In this document: piece by piece, positions 42,953 to 45,261 of the stretch
Position numbering within the stretch: the stretch's first letter is position 1
Layout of the letters: every line of letters starts with the position of its first letter
DNA from: Porticoccus sp.
GTDB lineage: Bacteria > Pseudomonadota > Gammaproteobacteria > Pseudomonadales > Porticoccaceae
Assembly (NCBI GenBank): GCA_023261185.1
Contig: JALRJN010000048.1
Coordinates: 1 to 45,261, forward strand
Direction of reading: 5' to 3'
Length of the DNA: 45,261 bases
Position numbers and translations under genes: made by a program
The notes under the pieces: model-generated
Told to the model about the DNA's origin: nothing
The model's database searches: none
The model's input: the letters and a program-made list of their open reading frames with translations, nothing else

Positions 42953-43522
42953 ATGGCCAAAGCAGACATTACGGAAGAGATGATTTTTCAATGCTTTGCG
43001 GCAGCGTGCCAATCTGACGATATGGCCAAAACGGCTGAATCGTTTGTGGACGTGGAGGAATACGAGAACCGAGTGATGTACCCGGAGTTTGCCCGCTGGG
43101 CGAGTTCTGCGGGCTATCCTGAATTGGCGACCCTGTTTCGAAAAGTGGCGGGCGAAGAAAAGCTGCACGCCGTGTGGCTGCGGGCGCTGTACAGTGATAT
43201 TGGTGTGCCCCAGCGTGGCGAAGATACCCAGCGGGCTATCGATGCTCTGGAGACCATTCGTGCCAATTGCGATGAGCTGATTGCTATGAACCCTGAAGGT
43301 GTGGTGGAGAAAGCACTGGAAGTGGCGATTCGCGTGGAAGAGCGTGAAGACCGCGATATCTATCCCCGTTTCCGTGACCAGGCGCTGGCGGCTAATGATG
43401 CCGATACCGCCGAGGTTTACCAGAAGGTGATCGACTCTGAGCGCGAGCACGCGCTGTGGTTCGAAGCGGCCCTGGTTAATTTCCGTACCCAGCAGCAATC
43501 CCAGTCTCAGGTCTCAGTCTGA
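42953..43522 (+). CDS. Rubrerythrin-like ferritin-fold diiron protein
   Basis: The 189-residue protein is a four-helix bundle with two related halves. Each ends in a metal-binding ExxH: AGEEKLHAVWL and DSEREHALWFE, and each begins with a Glu-rich helix (VDVEEYENRVMYPEF, IRVEEREDRDIYPRF). The C-terminal rubredoxin domain of classic rubrerythrins is absent. Such proteins often protect against peroxide or handle iron. The ATG 42953 has CGGAGGAAAG just upstream, an excellent ribosome binding site. A palindrome (42883-42906) precedes it. Confidence 0.87.
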   Translation: MAKADITEEMIFQCFAAACQSDDMAKTAESFVDVEEYENRVMYPEFARWASSAGYPELATLFRKVAGEEKLHAVWLRALYSDIGVPQRGEDTQRAIDALETIRANCDELIAMNPEGVVEKALEVAIRVEEREDRDIYPRFRDQALAANDADTAEVYQKVIDSEREHALWFEAALVNFRTQQQSQSQVSV

Positions 43523-43553
43523 TTCATTTTTGCCTTCCCGTAGGGTTCGCGCC

Positions 43554-44429
43554 TTGACGGTAGTCGTTGCGGACCCTTCTCCAACCCGGTGGTGGCAGGC
43601 GCTCAACCCTGCCATCTACCTGGTGTCCATTTTGCCCGGTGTGGCGGTGTGGTTGCTGGCGCAGACGTCGGTCAATCACGAGGCGCTGTGGCCGGCGACT
43701 CTGGCTGTGGTGCTGTTGCAACATGGCATTAATCTGCTCAACGATGCGAAAGATTGGCAGTTGGGTGCCGATACCGAAAAGTACGATTCCTGGGTGCGTG
43801 CCCACGGGGGCAGTGTGCGCACAGCCTTCTATCATGGCGTGATCAGCCTGTCCGTCGGCGGCGCTTTGGGGCTGCTGATGCTGTTACTGTTTCAGCAGCT
43901 GTGGATTCTCGGGTTTGCCCTGCCCCTGGCGGTGTTGGGGGTGTTGTATAACGTCGGGAAGCGACCGCTTTCTTATAGCCCCGCCGGGGAGTGGGCTACG
44001 GCAGTCTGTTACGGCGGGGTATTCAGCGGGTTATGGTTTGTCAGTGGGCAACCGCCGGGCCTAATTGCATTGCTGGGTACCTTGGCATTTTCGGCGTTTG
44101 CCACGGCACTGCTGTTTTCCCACCAGCCGCCACAAATTGTAACGGACCGCCAGGCGGGCAAGCGCTCCTTCGCGGTGCGCCACGGCGCCGACAGCACCTA
44201 TCGTGCTGCTTCGCTACTGTGGTCGTTGTCGCTGGGGCTATTGGTGCTGGGAAGTTGGCTGGGGCCGCAGGCGGTGACGCTTGCCAAGCCGTTTGCATTC
44301 TCTTCGGCGCTGGCGATTGTCTATATCCAGCGAATTGGCCCCAACCCCAAACGCATGATGCTGTGCGCTGCACTGGTATTTCTGGTGGCGACGGGGAGTG
44401 TTCTCCTGTGGCCGCTGCTGTGGACCTAG
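43554..44429 (+). CDS. UbiA-family prenyltransferase, MenA-like
   Basis: The 291-residue integral membrane protein has about eight helices. The first Asp motif is [20 protein letters not shown] (NDxxDxxxxxD) and the second is [16 protein letters not shown], which is like that of MenA (1,4-dihydroxy-2-naphthoate prenyltransferase) more than UbiA. Whether the host makes menaquinone is not known; no other men gene is here. The start is set at TTG 43554, preceded by AGGG at 43542-43545; a TTG at 43530 would extend it by eight residues. Its stop overlaps panB's stop on the opposite strand. Confidence 0.87.
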   Translation: MTVVVADPSPTRWWQALNPAIYLVSILPGVAVWLLAQTSVNHEALWPATLAVVLLQHGINLLNDAKDWQLGADTEKYDSWVRAHGGSVRTAFYHGVISLSVGGALGLLMLLLFQQLWILGFALPLAVLGVLYNVGKRPLSYSPAGEWATAVCYGGVFSGLWFVSGQPPGLIALLGTLAFSAFATALLFSHQPPQIVTDRQAGKRSFAVRHGADSTYRAASLLWSLSLGLLVLGSWLGPQAVTLAKPFAFSSALAIVYIQRIGPNPKRMMLCAALVFLVATGSVLLWPLLWT

Positions 44430-45214
44430 AAGCCGTGTTCAGGTCCCGGGAATGAGCCGTCGCGGACCGCTGCGGCGTAGGCATTGAGGGCTCCTTCGAG
44501 ACTGCCGGTTTCCGCCAGGAAGTTACGTGAGAACTTCGGCACTTTGGGAGACAGGCCGAGCATGTCGTAAATTACCAGAACCTGGGCGTCGGTATCGGCA
44601 CCGGCGCCGATGCCGATTACCGGCACGGACAATTCCTCTGAAATCTGTTTCGCCAGGGCGGCTGGTACACATTCCAGCACCAGCAGGTCGATACCCGACT
44701 GCTCCAGCAATTTGGCATCCTTCAGCATCATTTCCGCTGCCTGTTCATCCCGGCCCTGAACCTTGTAGCCGCCCAGTTTGTTGACAGATTGTGGGGTCAG
44801 TCCCAGATGTCCGCATACCGGAATACCGCGTTCGGCAAGCAGGCAAACGGTGTGTTCGAGCCAGGCGCCACCTTCCAGTTTCACCATGTGCGCACCGGCC
44901 TGCATCAGCTCGGCAGCATTCATCATCGCTTGTTCTTCGCTGGCGTAGGCCATAAACGGCAGGTCGGCGATGATCAGGGACTTGCTGTTGCCGCGGCGCA
45001 CGGCGCTGACATGGTAGGCCATGTCGTCCATGGTCACCGGTACGGTGCTGTCCTGACCCTGAATAACATTGCCCAGGGAATCCCCCACCAACACCACTTC
45101 GATACCGACTTGTTCGATCAAGCGGGAAAAGGAGGCGTCATAGGCGGTGATGACCGGAAACTTTTCTCCCCGGGATTTGAGGTCGCGCAGGGTGTGGATG
45201 GTGACAGTTTTCAT
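44426..45214 (-). CDS. panB: 3-methyl-2-oxobutanoate hydroxymethyltransferase
   Basis: PanB adds a hydroxymethyl group from methylene-THF to 2-oxoisovalerate, giving ketopantoate for pantothenate and CoA. The 262-residue protein has [20 protein letters not shown], the Mg-binding [36 protein letters not shown] and [20 protein letters not shown]. The length is typical. Its end overlaps the prenyltransferase stop by 3 bp in convergent orientation. Its ATG overlaps a TGA of an upstream open frame. Confidence 0.96.
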   Translation of the reverse strand: MKTVTIHTLRDLKSRGEKFPVITAYDASFSRLIEQVGIEVVLVGDSLGNVIQGQDSTVPVTMDDMAYHVSAVRRGNSKSLIIADLPFMAYASEEQAMMNAAELMQAGAHMVKLEGGAWLEHTVCLLAERGIPVCGHLGLTPQSVNKLGGYKVQGRDEQAAEMMLKDAKLLEQSGIDLLVLECVPAALAKQISEELSVPVIGIGAGADTDAQVLVIYDMLGLSPKVPKFSRNFLAETGSLEGALNAYAAAVRDGSFPGPEHGF

Positions 45215-45261
45215 GGACGAATCGGTTCCATTGGATGGCTCGGTACCCAGGAGGCGTTCAG
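45211..45261 (-). CDS. Possible 3' end of an upstream gene (folK expected by synteny)
   Basis: An open frame from the window edge ends in TGA at 45213-45211, overlapping the panB ATG (ATGA). It encodes only 16 residues ([16 protein letters not shown]). In Pseudomonas-type genomes folK precedes panB, which would fit, but the panB frame is also open here and 16 residues cannot identify the gene. Confidence 0.2.
   Translation of the reverse strand: MNASWVPSHPMEPIRP

Overview
The window is a chromosomal stretch of a free-living gammaproteobacterium. The blocks gatC-gatA | mreBCD-maf-rng-yhdP-nit, proA-nadD-rsfS-rlmH, mpl-ubiX and panB are arranged as in Pseudomonas and its relatives. I favour a marine order such as Cellvibrionales, from general impression only; no rRNA gene or marker here fixes the genus. 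No tRNA, rRNA, CRISPR array, complete insertion sequence or prophage was seen. Base composition is moderately GC-rich, with visibly AT-rich accessory islets near 11.5-12.3 kb, 21.1-22.5 kb and 41.0-42.2 kb.

Layout. 0-11 kb: the start of gatA and all of gatC (leftward), then a long rightward run for cell shape and envelope: mreB, mreC, mreD, maf, rng, yhdP, a nitrilase-family amidase and a periplasmic MsrB. 11-12.3 kb: a small membrane protein and an AT-rich AbiGi-like gene whose stop codon abuts that of rlmH. 12.3-15.1 kb: the leftward operon proA-nadD-rsfS-rlmH. 15.2-19 kb: a sirtuin, a LON-domain protein, a DUF4124 protein, then a PAP2 phosphatase and an MJ1255-type glycosyltransferase behind what looks like a tandem Pho-box array. 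19-22.9 kb: umuDC with a LexA box, small DUF2905 and DUF6435-type proteins, a patatin-like lipase and an IsdG-like monooxygenase. 23-27.2 kb: an adhC-fghA-formate dehydrogenase-like operon for glutathione-dependent formaldehyde oxidation. 27.2-32.1 kb: a Na/Pi cotransporter, an HAE3/MMPL exporter with an unusual acidic repeat, and a SelW-like protein. 32.1-38.5 kb: a 2-hydroxyacid dehydrogenase, dtd, a secreted unknown, PPi-dependent phosphofructokinase, mpl, ubiX and DUF2238. 38.5-45.2 kb: a metallo-hydrolase, an esterase, tag, an AT-rich group including a SET-domain protein, a GST, a rubrerythrin-like protein, a MenA-like prenyltransferase and panB.

The most interesting signals are these. 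(1) Four 11-bp phased GTCAC-like units lie directly before the PAP2/glycosyltransferase pair, suggesting phosphate-starvation lipid remodelling. (2) mreC has no possible ATG start and probably begins at ATT. (3) The umuDC promoter has its LexA box exactly in the -35/-10 spacer and predicts a leaderless mRNA. (4) An AbiGi-like defence gene abuts the 3' end of rlmH. (5) The MMPL exporter carries a DPFA-type tandem repeat.
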